The notes under the pieces: model-generated
What the model was told of the DNA's origin: nothing
Database searches by the model: none
The model's input: the letters and a program-made list of their open reading frames with translations, nothing else
Translations under genes and position numbers: made by a program
Shown here: in pieces, positions 5,587-11,874 of the stretch
Position numbering within the stretch: position 1 is the first letter of the stretch
Layout: every line of letters starts with the position of its first letter
Assembly: GCA_002292975.1 (NCBI GenBank)
Contig: DBCI01000096.1
Span: 42,021-53,894, forward strand
Source: Polynucleobacter sp. UBA962
GTDB taxonomy: Bacteria; Pseudomonadota; Gammaproteobacteria; Burkholderiales; Burkholderiaceae
Length of the DNA stretch: 11,874 nt
Reading direction: 5' to 3'

Positions 5587-7212
5587 ATGACTGCACTTGC
5601 ACTAGCTCGTAAATGGCGCCCTAAAACCTTCTCTGAACTGCTTGGGCAAGATCATGTGGTCAAAGCCTTGACCCATGCCTTGGATCAAGGACGACTGCAT
5701 CACGCTTGGTTATTTACAGGTACCCGGGGAGTTGGTAAGACCACGATTGCCCGCATTATGGCTAAAGCGCTTAATTGCACCGGAGCTGATGGCCATGGAC
5801 AGATGACCTCAGCACCCTGCGGACAATGCCAAGCCTGTACCGAAATTGATGCAGGGCGTTTTGTGGATTACATTGAGATGGATGCTGCCAGTAATCGCGG
5901 TGTTGATGAGATGGTTGCTTTGCTGGAGAAAGCTGCCTATGCCCCAAGCAGCGCGCGCTTTAAGGTTTACATGATCGACGAGGTTCATATGCTGACCTCG
6001 CATGCCTTTAATTCTATGCTGAAAACCCTAGAAGAACCTCCTCCCCATGTGAAGTTCATTCTTGCGACCACCGATCCCCAAAAAATACCAGTTACGGTCT
6101 TATCTCGCTGTTTGCAGTTCAATCTCAAGCAGATGCCTGTGCCCGTGATCGTGGAGCACTTACAAGCTGTTCTTCAATCGGAGTCAGTCAGTACAGAGAC
6201 CAATGCCTTACGCGTCATTGCTAAGGCAGCACAAGGATCCATGCGAGATGCTTTATCGCTTACTGATCAGGCGATTGCTTATGCGGCAGGCCCAGTCACC
6301 GAGGCAGCAGTGCGGACTATGTTGGGTACGATTGATGATGCTTACCTTATTAAGATATTGGATGCGTTACAAACGAAAGATGGTAAGACCCTAACCGATA
6401 TTGCAGAAGAGATGGGATTAACTAGCATGTCTTTCTCTCTTGCATTACAAGATTTAGCTAGTCTGTTGCATAAGATTGCTACTGCACAAATTGTGCCTAA
6501 CTCAATACTGGATGATTGGCCCGAAGCGAATGAGATTCGTCGTTTAGCCACGCTATTTACTCCAGAAGAAACCCAGCTCTATTATCAAATTGCAATAACC
6601 AGTCGAGCCGATCTGACATTAGCCCCTGATGAGCAGGCTGGGTTTGCGATGGCACTCTTGCGCATGTTAGCCTTTAAACCAGGAGGCAGTGGAGCGGTAG
6701 GTACCAATCCCGCCAGCCCCTCATCCAAGGCAGCGGCCCCCACTCATAAAGCCCAAACAAGCAATACTGCAAGTCCCGCAATATCTCCTTCCGCAACTCC
6801 TTCACCCACTAAGGCTATAGCCAATAGTCAGGAAACCCCTGACTGGCATTCGCTAATGAAAACCTTGCCACTTCGCGGCTTGGTGCAACAATTAGCATTT
6901 CAAACTGAGCTACAAGAATGGCGCGATACGCCCGATACACTATTTGTGACCATTACGACTGCTATGTCGCAATTGGCGACCCCGGATAGTATTGCGCGTC
7001 TTGGCGAGGCACTGAAAGCGCATTATGGCAAGCTTGTGAAGATGCAATTGGGAGATGGCAAAGCGAGTCATACGGTCGCTAAGGTGGACGCGCAGATCTA
7101 CGAACAGAAAAAACTGAATGCCGAAGAACAAATGGCGAAAGATCCATTCTTACAAGAGTTGGAGCGTGAGTTTGGTGCCAAGGTGGTCACTGGATCGGTG
7201 CGCCCCATATGA
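5587..7212 (+). CDS. dnaX: DNA polymerase III subunit tau/gamma
   Basis: This 541-residue protein is the clamp-loader ATPase subunit that loads the beta clamp and links polymerase cores to DnaB helicase. The N-terminus ALARKWRPKTF is diagnostic. Walker A is GTRGVGKT (45-52), the zinc module has C64, C78, C81 and C84, Walker B is DEVH (131-134), and the SRC motif with the trans-acting arginine finger is 173-175. An Ala/Pro/Ser/Thr-rich linker spans about 365-416, followed by the C-terminal polymerase/helicase-binding region. It is about 100 residues shorter than E. coli tau. No E. coli-like AAAAAAG slippery site lies near the linker, so a frameshifted gamma form is not evident. The start has no ribosome-binding site. 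It heads the conserved dnaX-ybaB-recR cluster. Confidence 0.97.
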   Translation: MTALALARKWRPKTFSELLGQDHVVKALTHALDQGRLHHAWLFTGTRGVGKTTIARIMAKALNCTGADGHGQMTSAPCGQCQACTEIDAGRFVDYIEMDAASNRGVDEMVALLEKAAYAPSSARFKVYMIDEVHMLTSHAFNSMLKTLEEPPPHVKFILATTDPQKIPVTVLSRCLQFNLKQMPVPVIVEHLQAVLQSESVSTETNALRVIAKAAQGSMRDALSLTDQAIAYAAGPVTEAAVRTMLGTIDDAYLIKILDALQTKDGKTLTDIAEEMGLTSMSFSLALQDLASLLHKIATAQIVPNSILDDWPEANEIRRLATLFTPEETQLYYQIAITSRADLTLAPDEQAGFAMALLRMLAFKPGGSGAVGTNPASPSSKAAAPTHKAQTSNTASPAISPSATPSPTKAIANSQETPDWHSLMKTLPLRGLVQQLAFQTELQEWRDTPDTLFVTITTAMSQLATPDSIARLGEALKAHYGKLVKMQLGDGKASHTVAKVDAQIYEQKKLNAEEQMAKDPFLQELEREFGAKVVTGSVRPI

Positions 7213-7268
7213 TTGCAAATTGATTACCCTTTTATGAATGACAGAATACGATTGGAGATGTGAGCACT

Positions 7269-7592
7269 ATGATGAAAGGTCAAATAGCGGGTTTGATGAA
7301 ACAAGCCCAGCAGATGCAAGAGAAAATGAAACGGGCTCAAGAAGAGCTCAATACGATGGAGATTACTGGACAGGCAGCAAATGGTTTGGTCAAGATCACC
7401 ATCAGTGGAAAATACGAGATGAAGCGGGTGCAAATTGATCCAGGAGCGATGGATGATCGCGAGATGCTTGAAGATTTGTTAGTTACTGCCTATACCGATG
7501 CATTTAAACAAGCGGAGGCAGCAAGTCAGGCATTAATGTCTGGAGCAACCGCTGGTATGCCCATGCCACCCGGCTTTAAGCTACCTTTCTAA
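7269..7592 (+). CDS. ybaB: YbaB/EbfC family nucleoid-associated protein
   Basis: This 107-residue DNA-binding protein of the EbfC family forms a tweezer-like homodimer that coats DNA. The [20 protein letters not shown] start, a long charged helix, the [14 protein letters not shown] strand segment and the C-terminal Gly/Met/Pro-rich tail ending PGFKLPF are characteristic. A GTG three codons upstream (7260) also lies in frame, but it is only 2 nt from the GGAG motif at 7254-7257; the ATG at 7269 is about 11 nt away and gives the normal family start. It sits 56 nt after dnaX and 8 nt before recR, the order conserved in many bacteria, which supports co-transcription and a role near DNA replication or repair. 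Confidence 0.95.
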   Translation: MMKGQIAGLMKQAQQMQEKMKRAQEELNTMEITGQAANGLVKITISGKYEMKRVQIDPGAMDDREMLEDLLVTAYTDAFKQAEAASQALMSGATAGMPMPPGFKLPF

Positions 7593-7600
7593 GATCGGGA

Positions 7601-8236
7601 ATGAGCCGCTCAAATATCCGTCATGATGTACCGCAAGATGCGTTAGCACGTTTGGTGGAATCCTTAAGAGTTTTACCGGGTGTTGGACCAAAATCAGCAC
7701 AACGGATGGCGTATTACTTGTTGCAACATGATCGTAATGGCGCAGCAGTATTGGCAGAGTCCTTAGGGGATGCTGTCCAAAAGATCGGGCATTGCCAACG
7801 TTGTAATACCTTCTCAGAGCACGAGCTTTGCACAACCTGTTCAGACTCACGGCGCGATCCTGCCTTACTCTGTGTCGTGGAAACTCCAGCAGATCAGGTG
7901 ATGGTAGAACAAACCCTGAGCTTTAAAGGTCAGTACTTTGTATTAATGGGTCGCATCTCGCCATTGGATGGAATGGGTCCCAAAGAGATCCACTTCGATC
8001 GTTTACTCGATCGTATCGAGAAGCCTGAGTTTGGTGGGCCCGTTCGCGAGGTCGTGCTTGCTACTAACTTTACGAGTGAGGGTGAGGCCACCGCTCATTA
8101 CATCGGCGAGATCTTAAAGATTAAAGGCATCAAAGCAACTCGTATTGCTCGAGGGATTCCGGTTGGGGGGGAGCTTGAGTATGTAGATGCTGGGACCTTA
8201 GCCCGGGCTTTACTAGACCGACGATCAATTACATAA
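7601..8236 (+). CDS. recR: Recombination mediator protein RecR
   Basis: This 211-residue protein works with RecO (and RecF) to load RecA onto SSB-coated single-stranded DNA at gaps. Domains in order are a helix-hairpin-helix around [17 protein letters not shown] (25-41), a C4 zinc finger (C65, C68, C77, C80), and a Toprim domain starting at [11 protein letters not shown] (89-99) and including the acidic and Gly-rich blocks further on. A C-terminal Walker B-like region follows ([12 protein letters not shown]). It is about ten residues longer than E. coli RecR at the N-terminus. Its ATG lies 8 nt after the ybaB stop, with GGGA directly before it, and it closes the dnaX-ybaB-recR cluster. Confidence 0.97.
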   Translation: MSRSNIRHDVPQDALARLVESLRVLPGVGPKSAQRMAYYLLQHDRNGAAVLAESLGDAVQKIGHCQRCNTFSEHELCTTCSDSRRDPALLCVVETPADQVMVEQTLSFKGQYFVLMGRISPLDGMGPKEIHFDRLLDRIEKPEFGGPVREVVLATNFTSEGEATAHYIGEILKIKGIKATRIARGIPVGGELEYVDAGTLARALLDRRSIT

Positions 8237-8247
8237 ATAGGAAAGTT

Positions 8248-9033
8248 ATGAGTCGTACACCCCATATCTTAGTCAGCAATGATGATGGCTATCTAGCCCC
8301 AGGACTTTTAGCCCTGGTCAATGCCCTACGACCTCTTGGCAAGATTACGGTGGTGTCACCTGAGCAAAACCATAGCGGCGCATCAAACTCGTTAACCCTC
8401 TCTAGGCCTTTGAGTATTCATCGAGTGGCGGGGGGTGAGCGCGACGGCTTTTTATTTGTGAACGGCACACCCACCGATTGTGTCCATATGGCCATGACTG
8501 GATTTTTGGATGAAAAACCCGATCTAGTGGTCTCTGGCATCAATCAGGGTGAGAATATGGGAGAAGATGTTTTGTACTCGGGTACGGTTGCCGCAGCGAT
8601 TGAAGGTGTGATGTTCGGTGTACCAGGTTTAGCGTTCTCGCAAGTGGATCGCGGTTGGGCTCAAATTGAAGATGCTGCCAAAGCGGCGCGCGATATTGTC
8701 GAGCAAACCTTGAAGGAGCCTCTTGAGCGTGGTGATGGGATAGCCACCTTACTGAATGTGAACATTCCGAATGGTAATTATGCGCAACTCAAACGCTGGC
8801 GCGTTACGCGCTTGGGAACACGTCACCATTCTCAACCAGTGATTGTGCAAAAAAATCCGCGTAATGAAGATATTTACTGGATTGGGCCAGCCGGTGAAGC
8901 AAGAGATTTCTCTAAAGGAACGGATTTTCATGCGATAAGCGAAGGATGTATCTCGATCACACCCATGCAATTGGACCTCACCAATCATGTCAGGCAAGCG
9001 AGCATGCGAGATTCTGGTTGGGATCGTGAATGA
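8248..9033 (+). CDS. surE: 5'/3'-nucleotidase SurE
   Basis: This 261-residue metal-dependent phosphatase acts on nucleoside 5'- and 3'-monophosphates and has exopolyphosphatase activity in E. coli. The N-terminal SNDDG (10-14) supplies the aspartate metal ligands D12 and D13. S43 in [10 protein letters not shown] and N99 in VSGINQGEN complete the metal site. Other conserved blocks are GTPTDCV (73-79), [11 protein letters not shown] and YWIGP. Length matches the family. A good AGGAAA ribosome site precedes the ATG, which starts 11 nt after recR. The stop overlaps the pcm start by 4 nt (ATGA), so SurE and Pcm are probably coupled. The surE-pcm-nlpD order is widespread in Proteobacteria and is tied there to stationary-phase survival. 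Confidence 0.97.
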   Translation: MSRTPHILVSNDDGYLAPGLLALVNALRPLGKITVVSPEQNHSGASNSLTLSRPLSIHRVAGGERDGFLFVNGTPTDCVHMAMTGFLDEKPDLVVSGINQGENMGEDVLYSGTVAAAIEGVMFGVPGLAFSQVDRGWAQIEDAAKAARDIVEQTLKEPLERGDGIATLLNVNIPNGNYAQLKRWRVTRLGTRHHSQPVIVQKNPRNEDIYWIGPAGEARDFSKGTDFHAISEGCISITPMQLDLTNHVRQASMRDSGWDRE

Positions 9034-9683
9034 AATCACCGGAGCGCTATACAGCCCATCGCCAAGACCTAGCTAGAAAGGTCCACGATGCAGGCGTCAA
9101 GCATCCTAATGTATTACAAGCTATTGCAACAGTACCCAGGCATACCTTTGTGGATGCGGGTTTACATGCACAAGCCTATGAGGACTCAGCCCTACCTATT
9201 GGTCATCAACAAACTATCTCAAAACCATCGGTAGTAGGGCGCATGGTTGAGTTGCTTCATAAGAACAAACAACCCCTCGGTAAAGTATTAGAGATTGGAA
9301 CGGGCTGCGGCTATCAGGCTGCCGTTCTCAGTCTTTTGGCCAAAGAGGTCTATTCGATTGAGCGCATTCGCCCCTTACATGATTTGGCTAGATCTAAATT
9401 ACGCCCCTTTCGGATTGCAAACCTGCGCCTTATTTATGGGGATGGAATACGGGGACTCGTTCAAGCGGCTCCCTTCGATGGCATTATTCTGGCTGCTGCT
9501 GGTTTGGGTGTGCCAGACCCCTTATTGGATCAATTAGCGATTGGTGGGCGTCTGATTGCCCCGGTCTCAAAAAGCGAGACCGAGCAACAGCTTCTCTTGA
9601 TTGAGCGGGTGAGTTCCCACCGTTATCAAAGGACCGCACTTGATGAGGTCTTTTTTGTGCCCTTACAATCAGGGGTGATATGA
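9030..9683 (+). CDS. pcm: Protein-L-isoaspartate O-methyltransferase
   Basis: This 217-residue SAM-dependent methyltransferase methylates isoaspartyl residues in aged proteins so that they can revert to aspartate. The PCMT signature [19 protein letters not shown] (54-72) and the SAM-binding motif [15 protein letters not shown] (87-100) are clear, followed by the acidic YSIER (108-112) and a YGDG motif (136-139). The later block reads [17 protein letters not shown], while E. coli has a TAAPPEIP-type sequence; this looks like lineage variation, not damage. It overlaps surE and nlpD by 4 nt each (ATGA at both ends), making a strongly coupled trio. Confidence 0.96.
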   Translation: MKSPERYTAHRQDLARKVHDAGVKHPNVLQAIATVPRHTFVDAGLHAQAYEDSALPIGHQQTISKPSVVGRMVELLHKNKQPLGKVLEIGTGCGYQAAVLSLLAKEVYSIERIRPLHDLARSKLRPFRIANLRLIYGDGIRGLVQAAPFDGIILAAAGLGVPDPLLDQLAIGGRLIAPVSKSETEQQLLLIERVSSHRYQRTALDEVFFVPLQSGVI

Positions 9684-10525
9684 GTAAATTAGCGATCCCC
9701 CAATACCCACTTATTTTGTCTACGGACGGACTCAGAGTATTGCTTGTTCTGGCTGTGGCATTTTGCCTTGCAGCATGCTCGACTCCACCACGTACCAAGC
9801 AAGCGACCATTACCGATCGTAGCAGTAACATCGGCGCAACTGTTCCAACGCCCGACGCAGTTCCACCAGGCTTTTATCGGGTCAAGCGCGGCGATACGCT
9901 CTTGCGTATTGCTTTGGATAACGGCCAGTCCTATCGCGATCTTGCAGCATGGAACAATATTACTGATCCTAACGTGATTGAAGTCGATCAAGTTTTACGG
10001 GTAAGACCGCCACCTGGACCCCGAGTGGTAACGAAGCCGATTGAACCCCTCAAGCCTACTGAGAGCAAAGATGTGAAAGTAGCATCGGATAAAAAAGTAA
10101 CAGCCAAGAAAATTGATGAGAAAGAAACTGCAGTTGCTGAGGCTAAAGTTGATGCGGTTGACCCCCCCATCAAACTCTCTTGGCCCGCAAAAGGCAAAGT
10201 GGTGGAAGAATTTAGTGAAGGAAAAAATAAAGGTATTGATATAGCCGGTAAGCTGGGTGAGCCTATTCAGGCGGCTAGTGATGGCAAAGTGGTTTATGCG
10301 GGCAATAGCTTACGAGGCTACGGCAATCTCGTGATTGTGAAGCATGACAATACGTACCTGACTGCGTATGCTCACAATCGCAGTCTTCTCGTCAAAGAGG
10401 GCGACTCGGTTCGTAAGGGACAGCGCATTGCTGAGATGGGTGACTCGGATGCCAATATGGTGAAGCTGCATTTTGAAGTGCGCGTCAATGGTAAACCTGT
10501 GAACCCGATGCAATTCTTGCAATAG
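9680..10525 (+). CDS. nlpD: NlpD-type lipoprotein with LysM and degenerate M23 (LytM) domains
   Basis: This 281-residue envelope protein probably activates an N-acetylmuramoyl-L-alanine amidase (AmiC type) during septal peptidoglycan splitting. A hydrophobic signal segment (about 19-32) ends in a lipobox LAAC with lipidated C33. A LysM peptidoglycan-binding domain follows ([14 protein letters not shown] to VDQVLRVRP, about 65-110), then a charged Lys/Glu-rich linker (about 115-162) and the LytM domain (165-281). In the LytM domain the expected catalytic HxxxD reads NKGID, with Asn at 183, and the HxH motif is reduced to LHFEV, so it should lack hydrolase activity, as in E. coli NlpD. The start overlaps the pcm stop by 4 nt. 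In many relatives rpoS follows directly; here it does not. Confidence 0.94.
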   Translation: MSKLAIPQYPLILSTDGLRVLLVLAVAFCLAACSTPPRTKQATITDRSSNIGATVPTPDAVPPGFYRVKRGDTLLRIALDNGQSYRDLAAWNNITDPNVIEVDQVLRVRPPPGPRVVTKPIEPLKPTESKDVKVASDKKVTAKKIDEKETAVAEAKVDAVDPPIKLSWPAKGKVVEEFSEGKNKGIDIAGKLGEPIQAASDGKVVYAGNSLRGYGNLVIVKHDNTYLTAYAHNRSLLVKEGDSVRKGQRIAEMGDSDANMVKLHFEVRVNGKPVNPMQFLQ

Positions 10526-10530
10526 AAGTC

Positions 10531-11355
10531 TTGGCTAAATCAACTCCGAGTATCTTAGTTTTTGATATTGAGACCGTACCCGATGTCGCGGGGCTACGGC
10601 GCTTGCACAACCTTTCTGAAACACTCACTGATGCGCAAGTGGTCAAGCAGGTTACTGATCAGCGGGTGGCGGAGGGCAGTAGTGAGTTCTTGCCTCTATA
10701 TCTCCAGCAGATTATTGCGATTTCCTGCGTTATTCGCAGAAGCACCAAAGAAGGTTTGCCCCAATTTAAGGTGGGTAGTCTGGGGCATATCGGTGATGAT
10801 GAAAAAACCATCATCACCGCCTTTTATGAGTTGATCGAAAAATATACTCCACAGCTTGTTTCTTGGAATGGGAGTGGTTTTGATCTACCGGTCTTGCATT
10901 ATCGCGCCTTACTCAACCGGGTTGCGGCACCGCGTTACTGGGAAATGGGCGAGAGTAATGACAGTGATAGTAAAGACTTTAAGTGGAATAACTATATCAA
11001 TCGCTATCACATGCGTCATATTGATTTGATGGATGTGTTGGCTAAACACAATGGTCGTGCCAATGCACCCCTAGATGCCATGGCGAAGTTGTGTGGCTTT
11101 CCAGGAAAGATGGGCATGGATGGTAGCCAAGTATGGCCCGCATACCAGGCGGGGCAGTTAGAGCAAATCCGTCAATACTGCGAGACCGATGTGGTGAACA
11201 CCTATTTAGTGTATTGCCGCTTTCAAGAAATGCGTGGTGGGTTCTCCAGCGCAGAGTATGAAGAGGAGCTCTCTTTTGTGAAGAAGCAACTGGAGCAGGA
11301 AGCACAGCAGGGCAATGCACCCTGGCCAGAGTATTTGGCTGGCTTTGCGCAATAG
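10531..11355 (+). CDS. Predicted PolB-like 3'-5' exonuclease (DnaQ/DEDDy superfamily)
   Basis: This 274-residue protein resembles the stand-alone exonuclease family related to the proofreading domain of family B DNA polymerases. Exo I is FDIETVPD (11-18, metal ligands D12 and E14), Exo II is WNGSGFDLP (112-120, D118), and Exo III is YCETD (216-220, Y216 and D220), giving a complete DEDDy site. Another conserved stretch is HIDLMDVL (163-170). No polymerase domain follows, and the acidic tail ends after a Glu/Gln-rich helix. Translation must start at TTG: no in-frame ATG occurs before the essential Exo I motif, and the codons just upstream give no other start. It begins 5 nt after nlpD without a convincing ribosome site, so it probably depends on coupling. 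Biological role is unproven; DNA proofreading or repair is likely. Confidence 0.9.
   Translation: MAKSTPSILVFDIETVPDVAGLRRLHNLSETLTDAQVVKQVTDQRVAEGSSEFLPLYLQQIIAISCVIRRSTKEGLPQFKVGSLGHIGDDEKTIITAFYELIEKYTPQLVSWNGSGFDLPVLHYRALLNRVAAPRYWEMGESNDSDSKDFKWNNYINRYHMRHIDLMDVLAKHNGRANAPLDAMAKLCGFPGKMGMDGSQVWPAYQAGQLEQIRQYCETDVVNTYLVYCRFQEMRGGFSSAEYEEELSFVKKQLEQEAQQGNAPWPEYLAGFAQ
10791..10819 (+). repeat. 11-bp perfect inverted repeat inside the exonuclease gene
   Basis: CGGTGATGATG (10791-10801) and CATCATCACCG (10809-10819) are exact reverse complements around a 7-nt AAAAAAC loop, followed by CC and TTTT. It encodes residues GDDEKTIIT near position 88-97. The mRNA would form a stable hairpin; whether it does anything is unknown. 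Confidence 0.6.
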
Positions 11356-11389
11356 CGCTTTGTAGTACGACCTAAGCCTTCGTCGACTT

Positions 11390-11874
11390 ATGACCAGAAG
11401 CCCACGATTGCATTCACAGCCCGAGTCATCTCCAGTGCTTGTAGAAGCCTTAGACCTCGATGCGCAAGGCATCACTCGCTTGCTCGATGAGAACGGTCAA
11501 CCCGGTAAGGTGGTGTTCATCCGTGGCGCACTCCCCACCGAAGAGGTGACCTATACCCTGACGCGCGATAAGGCACGCTTTGCAAAAGCAAAGCTTCACC
11601 GATTGATTAAACCGGCGGTTTATCGCACGCAGCCAAAATGCAAGGTCTTTGGTATTTGCGGTGGCTGCAGCATGCAACACCTCGACTTCATAGCGCAAAT
11701 TGCCATCAAGCAACGTGTTCTGGAAGATGATCTCTGGCACATCGGCCGCCTGAAGCCTGAGGAGATCATGCGACCGATTGCAGGACCGGCGTGGCAGTAT
11801 CGTCACCGGGGACGCTTGAGTGTGGTTGATCGCTCAATTAAGAAGGGAGCGGTCTTGGTGGGTTTTCATGAGCA
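11390..11874 (+). CDS. rlmD: 23S rRNA (uracil(1939)-C(5))-methyltransferase RlmD (partial, C-terminus beyond window)
   Basis: The first 161 codons of a SAM-dependent RNA m5U methyltransferase of the RumA group are visible; the full protein is usually about 430-470 residues. An N-terminal TRAM-like RNA-binding domain (about 16-75) includes LDLDAQGITR and the GALPTEEV turn. It is followed by the iron-sulfur motif with C84, C90 and C93 (GICGGCSMQH); the fourth cysteine lies further on. Then come WQYRHRGRLSVV (about 145-156), where the catalytic domain begins. E. coli RlmD methylates U1939 of 23S rRNA. The ATG is 34 nt after the exonuclease stop and has no clear ribosome site. The SAM-binding and catalytic cysteine motifs fall outside the window, so RlmD is chosen over TrmA/RlmCD relatives on the Fe-S motif. 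Confidence 0.9.
   Translation, partial: MTRSPRLHSQPESSPVLVEALDLDAQGITRLLDENGQPGKVVFIRGALPTEEVTYTLTRDKARFAKAKLHRLIKPAVYRTQPKCKVFGICGGCSMQHLDFIAQIAIKQRVLEDDLWHIGRLKPEEIMRPIAGPAWQYRHRGRLSVVDRSIKKGAVLVGFHE

Noticed and set aside
5581..5603. Three TGCACT copies around the dnaX start codon
   Set aside because: Two of the three lie in codons for the conserved Thr-Ala-Leu-Ala-Leu start, so coding needs explain them sufficiently.
7104..7116. A-run (G AAA AAA C) in dnaX resembling a slippery site for gamma synthesis
   Set aside because: It is about 35 codons from the end of the gene, far past the place where a gamma form would stop, and no stem follows in an E. coli-like layout.
9562..9582. Inverted repeat CGGTCTC / GAGACCG in pcm
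   Set aside because: Only 7-bp arms, no T run after it, inside a conserved coding stretch; likely chance.

Overview
The window looks like a chromosomal segment from a betaproteobacterium of the Burkholderiales, most like the moderate-GC, small-genome Polynucleobacter type. This is inferred from protein style, gene order and the form of the 4.5S RNA; no search was run. It contains two transcription units pointing away from each other and a non-coding centre.

Left part, minus strand (1-5005). Four tightly packed genes form an apparent catabolic operon, in transcription order: an M20 (ArgE/DapE-type) deacylase, a class III omega-amino-acid aminotransferase, a dizinc N-carbamoyl-amino-acid hydrolase/beta-ureidopropionase-like amidase, and an M81 (MlrC-like) metallopeptidase cut by the window edge. 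Junctions of 18 nt, 3 nt and a 4-nt ATGA overlap suggest one mRNA. Together they could strip acyl, peptide or carbamoyl groups from an amino compound and transaminate it. The substrate is unknown, and no transporter or regulator lies inside the window.

Centre (5006-5586). Near the operon are a possible -10 with an overlapping dyad, and further up an excellent LexA-type SOS box (CTGT-N8-ACAG in a 6-6-6 palindrome). Next come about 230 nt of unassigned DNA with a 47-codon ORF and what may be a decayed reading frame. The 4.5S SRP RNA gene (ffs, 97 nt, minus strand) follows, back to back with dnaX. Only 32 nt separate the ffs 5' end from the dnaX start codon.

Right part, plus strand (5587-11874). 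A compact housekeeping run encodes dnaX, ybaB, recR, surE, pcm, nlpD, a PolB-like 3'-5' exonuclease and rlmD (truncated by the window). It joins two widely conserved blocks: dnaX-ybaB-recR (replication and recombinational repair) and surE-pcm-nlpD (nucleotide phosphatase, protein repair, cell-wall amidase activation). The rpoS gene that often follows nlpD is absent; an exonuclease gene with a TTG start occupies that place. No IS element, CRISPR array or tRNA was seen.
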